A program made the position numbers and the translations under genes. The notes under the pieces are model-generated. The model ran no database searches. It was not told where the DNA came from and saw only the letters and a list, made by a program, of their open reading frames with translations. 51,515 nt of DNA, taken from contig CANFRV010000025.1 of assembly GCA_947449575.1 (NCBI GenBank), positions 1 through 51,515 on the forward strand, in the 5' to 3' direction. The stretch's first letter is position 1, and each line of letters starts with the position of its first letter. The DNA is from Flavobacteriales bacterium. Its GTDB lineage: Bacteria > Bacteroidota > Bacteroidia > Flavobacteriales_D > Crocinitomicaceae. This document shows positions 7,841 to 16,584 of this stretch, piece after piece.

Positions 7841-10656
7841 TATTTAGATAAATATAAATTACGTTCAGAATAAATCTTTGTAAAATAAGGATCCTTCAGA
7901 TTTTTTATAAAACGAATTCCTTCTCCAGTTGATTTCATTTCTGGTCCTAATTCTTTTTTAACATCTGGAAATTTTTCATACGAGAAAACAGGTATTTTAA
8001 TTGCATACCCTTCTTTTCGGGGATTAAAATTAAAATCAGCTACTTTCTTCTCCCCTAACATTACTTTTGTTGCGTAATTTACGTAAGGCTCATCATAGGC
8101 TTTAGCAATAAAAGGAACCGTTCTAGAAGCTCTTGGATTTGCTTCAATTACATACACTTTATCGTCTTTAATGGCAAATTGAATATTGATTAATCCAACT
8201 GTTTTTAATTCAATGGCAATTTTTTTCGTAATATCTTCAATTTGCTGCATAACGAAATCCCCTAAATTATATGGAGGCAGCACCGCAAATGAATCACCTG
8301 AATGAATGCCCGCTGGCTCTATGTGTTGCATTATACCAATAATATAAACATCTTCACCATCACAAATCGCGTCTGATTCAGCTTCGATTGCACCACCAAT
8401 AAAATGATCTAAAAGAATCTGATTGTTCCCCATTTCATTGATTATATCCACAACATGATGCTCCAGCTCCTCTTTATTGATAACAATTTTCATTTTCTGA
8501 CCACCCAATACATAAGACGGTCGAACTAATAATGGGAAACCTAAAGTATCTGATAATTCAATGGCTTGTTCTGCGCTTTCAACAATTCCATATTTCGGGA
8601 AAGGGATGTTGTTTTCTTCTAAAACTTTAGAAAATCTTCCCCTATCTTCTGCTAAATCTAATGCTTGATAACTAGTTCCAATTATTTTAATCCCATGTCG
8701 CTCTAGTTTCTCCGCCATTTTCAATGCTGTTTGTCCTCCTAATTGAACAATTACACCTTCAGGTTTCTCATGTTTTATGATATCATATACATGTTCCCAG
8801 AAAACAGGCTCGAAATACAATTTATCTGCAGTATCAAAATCAGTAGAAACAGTCTCTGGATTACAATTTATCATAATTGTTTCATAACCGCATTCTTTCG
8901 CCGCCATAACTCCATGAACACAGCTATAATCAAATTCGATACCTTGACCAATTCTATTTGGACCTGAACCTAGAATAACTACTTTTTTCTTTGTACTCGA
9001 AATACTTTCATTTTCATATTCAAAAGTAGAATAATAATAAGGAGTAAGGGCTTCAAATTCAGCAGCACATGTGTCAACGAGTTTGTAGACGCGATTAATA
9101 TTGAATTCAGCACGTTTAGCATGCACTTCAGATTCTAAACACCTCAATAAATGGGCGATTTGTCTATCTGCATATCCTTTTTGCTTTGCCTCATAGAGTA
9201 ATTCTTTTGGCATGGTACCTAGATGAAACTTTTCAATTTTTCGTTCAAGTTTAATCAAGTCTTCTATTTGTTTTAAAAACCAAATATCAATTCTCGTTTT
9301 CTCAACAATCTTTTTAAAGGGAATCCCGAGTTTAATTGCATCGTAAATATGGAACAAACGATTCCAACTTGCGAATTCTAAACTGTGTAGTATTTCATCT
9401 TGGTTTGTTAATTCCTTTCCGTCTGCACCAAGGCCATTTCTATCAACTTCAAGGGATTGACACGCTTTTTGAAGAGCTTCTTGGAATGTTCTTCCAATCC
9501 CCATCACTTCTCCAACAGACTTCATTTGTAAACCCAGTTTCCTATCAGTACCCGGGAATTTATTAAAGTTCCATCGAGGAATTTTAACAATAACGTAATC
9601 TAATGTTGGTTCAAATAAAGCAGAAGTTGTTTTCGTAATTTGATTATCTAATTCATTTAAATGATAACCAATAGCAAGTTTTGATGCGATTTTAGCAATA
9701 GGATATCCGGTTGCTTTTGAAGCTAATGCGGAAGATCTAGAAACTCTTGGATTGATTTCGATTGCAATAATGTCTTCATTTTCATCCGGTGAAACAGCAA
9801 ATTGAACATTACAACCTCCCGCAAAATTACCAATTGAACGCATCATCAAAATAGCCATATCTCTCATTTTCTGAAAAGTATGATCTGAAAGTGTCATCGC
9901 TGGAGCTACTGTAATTGAGTCTCCTGTATGAATTCCCATAGGGTCAAAATTCTCAATCGAACAAATGATTACCACATTGTCATTGGAATCTCGTAATAAT
10001 TCTAATTCAAATTCTTTCCAACCCAAAAGAGCTTTGTCAATCATTACCTCATGAATAGGTGAAAGCTGAAGTCCGCGATCTAATAAATTATCAAATTCTT
10101 TTGCATCATATACGATGGATGCTCCAGCGCCTCCTAATGTAAAGGAAGCTCGAATACATAATGGAAAACCAAACTCTTGAGCAATTTCTTTTCCTTCTAA
10201 AAAAGATTTAGCTGTTTTTTGAGGTGCCATTGGAATTCCAATTTTCAGCATCAATTCTCTAAACTCTTCTCTATTTTCTGTAATTTCAATGGCCTTAATG
10301 TCTACTCCAATAATCTCTACGCCGTATTCTTCCCAAATACCCATTTCATCACATTGAATACATAAATTTAACGCTGTTTGCCCCCCCATTGTTGGAAGTA
10401 CTGCATCAATTTTATGTTTTTTCAATATTTCTATTATACTATCTGATTCCAGTGGTAATAAATAGATGTTATCCGCAATCACTGTATCCGTCATGATGGT
10501 TGCCGGATTTGAATTGATGATTGTCACTTCAATTCCTTCTTCACGAAGTGATCTAGCTGCTTGAGATCCAGCATAATCAAATTCACATGCTTGACCGATA
10601 ACGATTGGACCACTTCCAATAATAAGAATAGACTTGTATGAATTATTTTTTGGCAT
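7840..10656 (-). CDS. carB: Carbamoyl-phosphate synthase large subunit (short form)
   Basis: Makes carbamoyl phosphate from bicarbonate, ammonia (delivered by CarA) and two ATP for pyrimidine and arginine synthesis. Two homologous halves are clear. Each starts with a Rossmann-like block (SGPIVIGQACEFDYAG near 13, SGPNRIGQGIEFDYSC near 560) and carries an ATP-grasp domain with the CPSase signatures (FPLCIRASFTLGGAG with EINPRVSRSS; FPLLVRPSYVLGGQ with EANPRASR). At 938 residues it ends right after the second ATP-grasp domain. The MGS-like allosteric domain of the roughly 1070-residue E. coli enzyme is absent, as I recall for Flavobacteriia. carA is not in this window. Confidence 0.97.
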   Translation of the reverse strand: MPKNNSYKSILIIGSGPIVIGQACEFDYAGSQAARSLREEGIEVTIINSNPATIMTDTVIADNIYLLPLESDSIIEILKKHKIDAVLPTMGGQTALNLCIQCDEMGIWEEYGVEIIGVDIKAIEITENREEFRELMLKIGIPMAPQKTAKSFLEGKEIAQEFGFPLCIRASFTLGGAGASIVYDAKEFDNLLDRGLQLSPIHEVMIDKALLGWKEFELELLRDSNDNVVIICSIENFDPMGIHTGDSITVAPAMTLSDHTFQKMRDMAILMMRSIGNFAGGCNVQFAVSPDENEDIIAIEINPRVSRSSALASKATGYPIAKIASKLAIGYHLNELDNQITKTTSALFEPTLDYVIVKIPRWNFNKFPGTDRKLGLQMKSVGEVMGIGRTFQEALQKACQSLEVDRNGLGADGKELTNQDEILHSLEFASWNRLFHIYDAIKLGIPFKKIVEKTRIDIWFLKQIEDLIKLERKIEKFHLGTMPKELLYEAKQKGYADRQIAHLLRCLESEVHAKRAEFNINRVYKLVDTCAAEFEALTPYYYSTFEYENESISSTKKKVVILGSGPNRIGQGIEFDYSCVHGVMAAKECGYETIMINCNPETVSTDFDTADKLYFEPVFWEHVYDIIKHEKPEGVIVQLGGQTALKMAEKLERHGIKIIGTSYQALDLAEDRGRFSKVLEENNIPFPKYGIVESAEQAIELSDTLGFPLLVRPSYVLGGQKMKIVINKEELEHHVVDIINEMGNNQILLDHFIGGAIEAESDAICDGEDVYIIGIMQHIEPAGIHSGDSFAVLPPYNLGDFVMQQIEDITKKIAIELKTVGLINIQFAIKDDKVYVIEANPRASRTVPFIAKAYDEPYVNYATKVMLGEKKVADFNFNPRKEGYAIKIPVFSYEKFPDVKKELGPEMKSTGEGIRFIKNLKDPYFTKIYSERNLYLSK

Positions 10657-10678
10657 TTTAAGCGCTTTTTTTGAGTTT

Positions 10679-10686
10679 CAAATTTA
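10679..10686 (-). promoter_or_regulatory. Possible -7 element for carB
   Basis: TAAATTTG on the minus strand matches the Bacteroidetes -7 box TAnnTTTG and lies 23 bases before the carB ATG. A TTTG at usual spacing (about 19) is missing; the nearest candidates are at 13 and 24 bases. It is therefore only a tentative promoter. Confidence 0.35.
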
Positions 10687-11061
10687 GAAAAACATTCCCC
10701 AAATTGAGCGCAAAATTAATTAAAAGAGTTTATCTTTTAATAGATTATCTATTGTTGTTTTTAACAATTTTCGTGAATAACTTTTAAAATTAGTTAACTA
10801 TATGATAATCAATTGTTAGTAATATTTTACACACGTGTAATTATCAAAAAGAAGTAGCTTCGAATTTCACTTGTTAATTTTAGCTTATTTTTACTAAAAT
10901 GAATCGCATTATTGCCATCAAAGGTGAAAAAATAAATGATTGTCCTAGAACTGATAAGTATGTGATTAAATTTTCTACCAGTATAGGAATTCTTATTTCT
11001 TTCGTTACTAAAATAAATTAAATTCTGACCATCATCATGCACATATACGATGAGATGAGTA

Positions 11062-11092
11062 TTTGAAAATCATTTGCGAAAATGTATCTTTG
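11062..11092 (+). promoter_or_regulatory. Bacteroidetes-type promoter
   Basis: TTTG at 11062-11065, a 19-base spacer, then TATCTTTG at 11085-11092. This is a full match to the housekeeping promoter of Bacteroidetes (-33 TTTG, -7 TAnnTTTG). It lies 29 bases before the ATG of the PstS-like gene, giving a short leader. Confidence 0.75.
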
Positions 11093-11121
11093 TATTTTAA
11101 AATGTTATACAAAAAACTAAA

Positions 11122-12030
11122 ATGGTAAAAATAATCACAAAAGCATTTATAGTAATAGGTTTTCTTACACTTCAATCATGTTCGGATAATTCGGCTGACT
11201 TAAACTCTCAAGCTAAACAAGTAATCTACATTGAAGAATCATTTAAACCGCTCTTTACCACTTCTTTATATACATACGAAGGGCAAATACATAAATATCA
11301 ACTCGAAGCGAAATATTGCACAGAATTAGAAGCTATTGACGCTTTACTAAAAAACAAAACAAAAACAATTTTTATTTCTAGAGATTTCACAAAAGATGAA
11401 AAAGCACAACTGAAATTATCGCAAGTTGAAGTGAGAAGCGAAAAAATAGCAGATGATGCGGTTGCTTTGATTGTTAATCCAGAAAATAAGGATACTACAA
11501 TGAGTGTAAGTCAACTAAAAAGAATTTTAAAAGGCGAAGTTAATAAATGGCCAACCTCTATGAAAGACATTGTTGTTGTGTTTGATAATCAAAATTCTGC
11601 TAATTTCAGATATATGCAAAATTTAACGAATAAAGCAGCCATTCCAGCCAATGTATTCGCTCTAAAATCCAATGAAGAAGTAATAAAATACATTAAGGAT
11701 CATCCAAGTGCACTAGGAGTAATTGGTGTAAATTGGATTAGCGATGAGGATGATAAGGCTGTACTAGATTTCCTTAATGGAATTGTAGTAGTTAGTTTAT
11801 CCCAAGTAGAAAAAGGGGAATGTTTCAAACCTTATCAATCTTATATTTATGATCATAGTTATCCATTAACTAGAGAATTATGGTCTATCAATAAGGCTTC
11901 ACGTCAAGGCGCAAATTCAGGGTTTGTAAATTTTTTATCAGGAGAAAAAGGACAATTAATTATTCAGAAATCTTCTTTGGTCCCCTCTAACTCTCCTGTT
12001 CGAATGATACAGATCTCGACTGAAAAGTAA
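11122..12030 (+). CDS. PstS-like substrate-binding lipoprotein
   Basis: A 302-residue lipoprotein: an N-terminal hydrophobic signal ends in the lipobox LQSC (C20). The remainder resembles PBP-like domain phosphate-binding proteins: a KNKTKTIFISRDF strand, SVSQLKRILKGEVNKWP (typical of PstS-like proteins), a central repeat-domain region and the closing GANSGFVNFLSGEKGQLIIQKSSLVP. Such proteins bind phosphate or another oxyanion, but no ABC permease is nearby. In Bacteroidetes, stand-alone copies next to TPR genes and Ton-type energy genes are common, so the ligand is open. It is probably expressed from the promoter at 11062. Confidence 0.75.
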   Translation: MVKIITKAFIVIGFLTLQSCSDNSADLNSQAKQVIYIEESFKPLFTTSLYTYEGQIHKYQLEAKYCTELEAIDALLKNKTKTIFISRDFTKDEKAQLKLSQVEVRSEKIADDAVALIVNPENKDTTMSVSQLKRILKGEVNKWPTSMKDIVVVFDNQNSANFRYMQNLTNKAAIPANVFALKSNEEVIKYIKDHPSALGVIGVNWISDEDDKAVLDFLNGIVVVSLSQVEKGECFKPYQSYIYDHSYPLTRELWSINKASRQGANSGFVNFLSGEKGQLIIQKSSLVPSNSPVRMIQISTEK

Positions 12031-12082
12031 TAAAATTTACAAAAAAACATTCTCCTAAAAAGCCAATTTATTAAAAAAACAG

Positions 12083-12090
12083 TACATTTG
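12083..12090 (+). promoter_or_regulatory. Possible -7 element for TPR gene
   Basis: TACATTTG matches the Bacteroidetes -7 consensus and lies 86 bases before the ATG at 12176. No clear TTTG at -33 is visible. The gene may also be read through from the PstS-like gene. Confidence 0.4.
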
Positions 12091-12175
12091 CACGCCTTAT
12101 TTTTTAGTTTTTAAATATTTGGCAAGGGAATTGATTGTTCGAAACTCAAAAAATATTTTAAATAAAAAATTGATT

Positions 12176-13804
12176 ATGAAAACGTATAAATTTATTGCTT
12201 TCTCTATTTTATTCAGCTCTTTGTCTTATAGTCAAACACTTGAGGATGCAAGAAAAAAAACAGAAAATGAGCGATTTGAAGTGGCAGGAAAAGAATTTGC
12301 AACTTTAATCGCGAAAGAACCAACACGTGCAGATTATTATTTCTATGCTGGTGAAAATTATTTGGAGCATGGCGATCTTGATTCTGCCAATATGATATGG
12401 AAAAAAGGTGTCTCTATTGCCCCTTTAGCGCCTCTAAATTATATTGGTTTAGCAAAATATTTATGGTTTCAAGGTGATACAACTGCCGCAAATATTCAAA
12501 TTACATATGCTTCCACTCTTACTAAAAAGAAAGATAAGGATCCTGAAGTTCTTCGGCAGATAGCTACTATTTACATTAAAACGCCAAAATTTAAAAAATT
12601 GGACGCAGCCATTGTTCTATTAAATAAAGCAATGGCATTGGAACCTAAAAATCCTGAAAGCTTTTTATTATTGGGAGATGCATTGCAGGAAAAAACTCCT
12701 GAAAATGGAAGTCCAGCAATAAAGAATTATAACTTAGCATTGGAATTAAATCCAAAATCTCCAAAGGCAATCGTAAGAACAGCTAAATTGTATCAAAGAT
12801 CTGGTGCAGATTCATTGGCTAACTCTAAATATATCCAAGCGCAAGTTCTAGATCCAACCTACGCGCCAGCTTTTAGAGAAAATGCTGAATTAAACATGAA
12901 ATTTAATCAGTCTAAAAGAGCGATTGAAAACTGGAAGAAATACCTTGCGCTCAATAATAGTACTGAAGCTAGGTACAAATATGCAACTTCTCTTTTTTCT
13001 GGTAAAAAATACTGTGAAGCAATTAATGAATTAATTCAAGTACAAGCAAATGGCATGGAAAACTTTTACATTGAACGAATGTTGACTTATTCATATTATG
13101 AATGTACAGAGAATGATTTACAGGCATCTTATAAGAAAGGATTAAAAGCGAGTGATGTGTTTTTTAGTTTAGTTCCTGCAGACAAAATTGTAGCTTCAGA
13201 TTATAAATTTAAAGGATATCTACTTTCTAAAACGGGGAATGATTCTTTAGCAATAATAGAACTAGAAAATGCGGCAAAAGCAGATCCTAAAAAAGGAGGT
13301 GAATTATATGGTGAAATTGCAAAAATGCATGTAAAAACGAAACAATATGTAAAAGCAATTGATGCTTACGAGAAGAAACGCGCAGGTTCTTTTGCGAATC
13401 TTACAGTAATCGAAACAAGTGAACTTGCTAGAGCATACTTCTACGGTCCAAAAAACTACGTGATGGCAGATAGTTGTTATGCAAACCTTACAGTTCGTTC
13501 GACAGATTATGCACCTGGCTTCCTTGGACTTGGTAGGTCGATTTGTAGACAAGATCTTAAAAATGAAAAATGGTTAGCTAAAGATGCATTTGTAAGATAT
13601 TTGGAATTATTAACTCCTGAAGACAAAATGCTTCCTGCAAATAAGGCAGCCGTGATGGAAGCGGCAAAATATGTTGGGGGTTACTACGTGCTATCTCCTG
13701 AAAAAGATAAAGCAAAAGCAAAATCATATTGGGAAATTGCTAGAACTGTTGACCCAGCAGATGCTCAAGTAAAAGCATTTTTCGCTAGTCCTGGTGGTAA
13801 ATAA
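12176..13804 (+). CDS. Secreted TPR-repeat protein
   Basis: A 542-residue protein. I start it at the ATG at 12176 because MKTYKFIAFSILFSSLSYSQ is a clean signal peptide, while the upstream in-frame TTG would prepend a charged stretch. The mature part is alpha-helical tandem TPR-like repeats throughout (for example AIVLLNKAMALEPKNPESFLLLGDAL and AIKNYNLALELNPKSPKAIVRTAKLY). It is probably periplasmic or outer-membrane associated and acts as a scaffold. It lies 145 bases after the PstS-like gene and is followed by a good terminator, so both may work together. No catalytic residues are evident. Confidence 0.85.
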   Translation: MKTYKFIAFSILFSSLSYSQTLEDARKKTENERFEVAGKEFATLIAKEPTRADYYFYAGENYLEHGDLDSANMIWKKGVSIAPLAPLNYIGLAKYLWFQGDTTAANIQITYASTLTKKKDKDPEVLRQIATIYIKTPKFKKLDAAIVLLNKAMALEPKNPESFLLLGDALQEKTPENGSPAIKNYNLALELNPKSPKAIVRTAKLYQRSGADSLANSKYIQAQVLDPTYAPAFRENAELNMKFNQSKRAIENWKKYLALNNSTEARYKYATSLFSGKKYCEAINELIQVQANGMENFYIERMLTYSYYECTENDLQASYKKGLKASDVFFSLVPADKIVASDYKFKGYLLSKTGNDSLAIIELENAAKADPKKGGELYGEIAKMHVKTKQYVKAIDAYEKKRAGSFANLTVIETSELARAYFYGPKNYVMADSCYANLTVRSTDYAPGFLGLGRSICRQDLKNEKWLAKDAFVRYLELLTPEDKMLPANKAAVMEAAKYVGGYYVLSPEKDKAKAKSYWEIARTVDPADAQVKAFFASPGGK

Positions 13805-13824
13805 AAAAGTAAAAGATAAATAGT

Positions 13825-13862
13825 AAAAAGCAGGTTTAATTATTATACCTGCTTTTTTTTTT
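13825..13862 (+). terminator. Rho-independent terminator of the TPR gene
   Basis: An 11-bp stem (13825-13835 with 13847-13857) with an 11-base loop, followed by a run of T to 13862. It lies 20 bases after the TPR stop. Confidence 0.85.
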
Positions 13863-13966
13863 GAACTAGTTTTGGATCAAACCCGAATGTTGAGGGGAGC
13901 TAGAAAAATTACTTTCAAATCTGCTACTCTCATATAACCTTCAAATCAACTTCTATTTTCATCTTC

Positions 13967-14170
13967 TCACTTTTCCTTGATGAAAAGTAAGCAAAAATCA
14001 AGGATCTTTCCAAGGAATTTTTTACTTCATTCTATTTCGTAAAAACGTTTGTAAATACTTTCCTTCACGCTTTTTTTCGCGTAAAAAGCGAAACGCGATT
14101 ACGGAAAAATTTACAACTAATTCTGTGGAAAGACCATTTCAACTTCACTTCGAAATGAATTCAATTCGTG
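13967..14170. repeat. Palindromic interspersed repeat element
   Basis: A non-coding stretch with nested imperfect inverted repeats: 14003-14019 with 14119-14135 (outer arms GATCTTTCC and GGAAAGACC), GTTTGTAAATACTTTCC near 14049 with GGAAAAATTTACAAC near 14103, and an inner CGCG-rich hairpin near 14080-14096. CTTTTC-CTTGAT-GAAAAG at its left end is another small palindrome. The arrangement resembles MITE-like or REP-like intergenic repeats. There is no open frame. Confidence 0.55.
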
Positions 14171-14234
14171 ACTCATTTTTTTGATATTTTATAATAGTCT
14201 CCCCAACTTTTGGTACTGATCCCTAGTTTTTTTG

Positions 14235-14463
14235 AAAAAAAAAGACCCATGCAGCGGGGTTTTCTGAAGACAGAAAACACGTTTAGGGTAACCGATAACC
14301 GTTGTAATCCGCTGTTTGGATTTCTCCTCCACTTTCAAAGAAAGTTGCGGCCCGCCATTAGTTAACAAAGACTCCCCTTAAGGTAAAAAATATTGCTTCA
14401 AGAATAATCTGCATGGGCTCTCTTGCGAGATAAGGTTACTTTACCAACTCTGTGGATGAACCT
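14235..14463 (-). ncRNA. Candidate structured small RNA (unassigned, possibly 6S-like)
   Basis: Read on the minus strand, a closing stem (14409-14417 with 14246-14254, nine perfect pairs CCCATGCAG/CTGCATGGG) encloses about 154 bases and is followed directly by nine T (14235-14243), as in an intrinsic terminator. Inside are perfect hairpins at 14259-14278 (8-bp stem, 4-base loop) and 14331-14345 (6-bp stem). 5' of the closing stem is TCTC-GCAA-GAGA (14419-14430), which has a GNRA loop. A promoter-like TAAATTTG lies at 14470-14477. I could not match it to RNase P, SRP RNA, tmRNA or riboswitches from memory. A 6S-type RNA fits size and closing stem, but this is a guess. Confidence 0.6.
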
Positions 14464-14469
14464 CTAGAG

Positions 14470-14500
14470 CAAATTTAATAAAAAGAAATTACTTCAGCAA
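14470..14500 (-). promoter_or_regulatory. Promoter of the candidate RNA
   Basis: On the minus strand, TTG at 14500-14498, a 20-base spacer and TAAATTTG at 14477-14470 match the Bacteroidetes promoter. Transcription would begin around 14463, just ahead of the structured segment. Confidence 0.55.
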
Positions 14501-14536
14501 TCAATTTTAAAGTATTAAACAAGAAAAACGTAGGAA

Positions 14537-14971
14537 TTATTTCATACTACTAGCAACAGCAACCAGCTTATCTGCCGATTGAAAGCCAACTAAAGTTTTA
14601 ATTAATTTACCTTTGCTATTGATAAAAAGTAAAGTTGGATAGGCTTGAACTTTGTACATTCTAGCAATTTCTTGACCATCTGCGTCATTTTCAATATCAA
14701 CTTTTAAGTTAATATATTTCGCATTGAATGCTTTAGAAACTTCCTCATCTTGAAACGACGTAGCTGCCATTTTCTTGCAAGGTCCACACCAAGAAGTATG
14801 TACATCTATAAATATTATTTTATCAGATTTTTCTGCTAATTCTTTTGCTTTATCTAATGAGATATTTAGAAATTTTATTCCCCCGCCTGATTTAATTTCA
14901 GAATCGTTATGCCCCATGAAAAAGGCCATTGATATTGTAGCTAAAGCGAGTATTGCCATTATTTTTTTCAT
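14537..14971 (-). CDS. Secreted thioredoxin-like protein
   Basis: 144 residues with a hydrophobic N-terminal signal (residues 1-18) and one thioredoxin domain carrying the active site WCGPCK (C62, C65) and the cis-proline loop AYPTLLF. It probably acts in the periplasm, passing electrons or reshuffling disulfides. The classical WCGPCK motif is typical of thioredoxin/TlpA-like reductants. It is monocistronic as far as I can see, and the candidate RNA begins about 75 bases downstream on the same strand. Confidence 0.85.
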   Translation of the reverse strand: MKKIMAILALATISMAFFMGHNDSEIKSGGGIKFLNISLDKAKELAEKSDKIIFIDVHTSWCGPCKKMAATSFQDEEVSKAFNAKYINLKVDIENDADGQEIARMYKVQAYPTLLFINSKGKLIKTLVGFQSADKLVAVASSMK

Positions 14972-15082
14972 ACTTGTACTTATTTGATAGATAAATTTAC
15001 TCTAATTTTTTAAAATCACGTCCTATTTTCTTCTAAATGTAACTAACTTTAAAGCGCAAATTCCATTCCATAAACCAATTTC

Positions 15083-16090
15083 ATGCTGACTTATAACATA
15101 ATATATCTTGATGCCTCTGATGAAGTAAAGAAATCCGTTGAAGATTTCCTTCTTTTATGGTTCAATGAAGACACATATATTTCAACTTTTACATCAGGAT
15201 CAACTGGTAAACCTAAATCCATTAATTTATTGAAATCTAAAATGATTGAATCTGCTAAGTTGACAGGTGAATTTTTAGGCTTGAAGGAAAAAGAACGCGC
15301 ATTATTATGTTTATCTCCAGAAACGATTGCAGGTAAAATGATGATTGTTAGGGCTATTGTTCTTCATCTTGACTTATACGTTGGAGCAATTAATGGTAAT
15401 CCCTTTCAAGATTTAGAGATAGAAATTGATTTTGTCGCAATGATTCCTTTGCAGTTGAGTAATTCTCTCGACACTACACCTGAAAAACTTAGTAAAATTA
15501 ATAATATAATAATAGGTGGAGGCATCATCTCTCCTGGTCTAATTAATAAATTGAAAAGCAACGATTTAAGTATTTTTCACACCTATGGAATGACTGAGAC
15601 GATCTCCCATGTAGCAATGCGGAAGGTCGGGGTAATCTGTGAAGAATCTTTTAGCGCTCTAGGAGAAACTATTTTCTCAGAATTGGGTGGTCAATTGGTG
15701 ATCCACTCCCCTCTTTTAGAATCTAAAAGCATTACTACAAATGATAGTGTTCAAATTATTGATAATAAACATTTTATATATAAAGGGCGAATTGATTTTG
15801 TTATTAATTCGGGAGGAGTAAAAATTCACCCTGAAGAGCTTGAAAATAAGCTTTATGCAGTTATTTCGCACTCTTTTTTTATAACTAGTGTACCAGATGA
15901 ATATTTTGGGGAAAAGGTAGTTTTAATTATAGAATATGCGGGGTCAATTATTTTGAGCGACTTAGACTTAAAAGATTTGTTAAAACCCTATGAACGTCCA
16001 AAAGAAATCTACTGTATCCCTCATTTTGTGAGAACGGAATCAGGAAAAATCAATCGATTAGAAACAACGCGGAAATTAAAATTTTTATAA
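15083..16090 (+). CDS. menE: AMP-binding acyl-CoA synthetase, MenE-like
   Basis: A 335-residue ANL-superfamily enzyme with all core motifs: the phosphate loop TSGSTGKPK (37-45), HTYGMTET, the hinge region YKGRIDFVINSGGVKIHPEE and the C-terminal catalytic lysine in SGKINR. It is much shorter than typical acyl-CoA synthetases (over 500 residues) because the N-terminal subdomain is reduced, as in Bacteroidetes o-succinylbenzoate-CoA ligases (MenE), which activate OSB by adenylation and then CoA transfer in menaquinone synthesis. No other men gene is in the window, so the substrate rests on length and motif similarity. It converges on smpB with a 13-base gap. Confidence 0.7.
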   Translation: MLTYNIIYLDASDEVKKSVEDFLLLWFNEDTYISTFTSGSTGKPKSINLLKSKMIESAKLTGEFLGLKEKERALLCLSPETIAGKMMIVRAIVLHLDLYVGAINGNPFQDLEIEIDFVAMIPLQLSNSLDTTPEKLSKINNIIIGGGIISPGLINKLKSNDLSIFHTYGMTETISHVAMRKVGVICEESFSALGETIFSELGGQLVIHSPLLESKSITTNDSVQIIDNKHFIYKGRIDFVINSGGVKIHPEELENKLYAVISHSFFITSVPDEYFGEKVVLIIEYAGSIILSDLDLKDLLKPYERPKEIYCIPHFVRTESGKINRLETTRKLKFL

Positions 16091-16103
16091 TTTTTCAGGA
16101 AAT

Positions 16104-16556
16104 CTACCTCTTCAAAGCACGATCCATTTCACGTTGATCGTCTTTTTCTTTTAGATCATTTCGTTTGTCATGTAATTTCTTTCCTTGAGCACAAGCGATG
16201 TCAATTTTAGCCCATCCTTTCTCCGTTAAATATAACTTAAGAGGAACAATTGTATTTCCTTTCACTTGCAAGAAACGTTCGATTTTATTTATTTCTTTTT
16301 TATTCAATAATAATTTTCTGTCAGATTTCGGTTTATGATTATAAAATGACCCATTTTCATACGCTGTGATGGTCATGTTTCTGATCCAAACTTCTCCATT
16401 ATTGATAAGGCAAAAAGCTTCTAAAATACTCGCTTTACTGCTTCGAATGCTTTTTATTTCAGTACCACAAAGTTGCATTCCAGCAGTGTAAATATCAAAT
16501 AATTCATATTCAAAACGCGCACGTTTATTCCGTATGTTCACTTCTTTATTAGCCAT
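16104..16556 (-). CDS. smpB: SsrA-binding protein
   Basis: A 150-residue SmpB: NKEVNIRNKRARFEYELFDIYTAGMQLCGTEIKSIRSSKASI, then the RNA-binding beta-barrel residues (YENGSFYNHKPKSDRKLLLNKKEI) and a basic C-terminal tail (KLHDKRNDLKEKDDQREMDRALKR) that mimics a codon-anticodon helix in the decoding centre. It delivers tmRNA to stalled ribosomes. The tmRNA gene itself lies only 3.5 kb away (20076), though the two are not in one operon. Confidence 0.97.
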   Translation of the reverse strand: MANKEVNIRNKRARFEYELFDIYTAGMQLCGTEIKSIRSSKASILEAFCLINNGEVWIRNMTITAYENGSFYNHKPKSDRKLLLNKKEINKIERFLQVKGNTIVPLKLYLTEKGWAKIDIACAQGKKLHDKRNDLKEKDDQREMDRALKR

Positions 16557-16584
16557 ACAACAAATATAGTGAATTAATTAAGTA

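Larger units (their letters stand above)
10657..11121. other. Divergent intergenic region carB / PstS-like gene
   Basis: The 465-base gap between two divergent genes holds the tentative carB -7 box and the strong plus-strand promoter at 11062-11092. A minus-strand open frame at 10827-11042 (71 codons from a GTG, no promoter seen) has near-protein-like composition but no family I recognise. It may be a remnant or a chance frame. I see no other structure apart from the short palindrome ACACGTGT near 10832. Confidence 0.4.

Noticed and set aside
10827-11042. A 71-codon minus-strand frame between carB and the PstS-like gene
   Set aside because: It starts only at GTG, lacks a promoter, and matches no family I know. 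It is recorded in the intergenic entry but not called as a gene.
12119-12175. Upstream extension of the TPR protein from a TTG
   Set aside because: It would place 19 charged residues before a clean signal peptide that begins at the ATG at 12176.
14235-14463. RNase P RNA
   Set aside because: The universal GAGGAAAGTCC and ACAGAAA regions are not present and the candidate is about 230 bases, too short.
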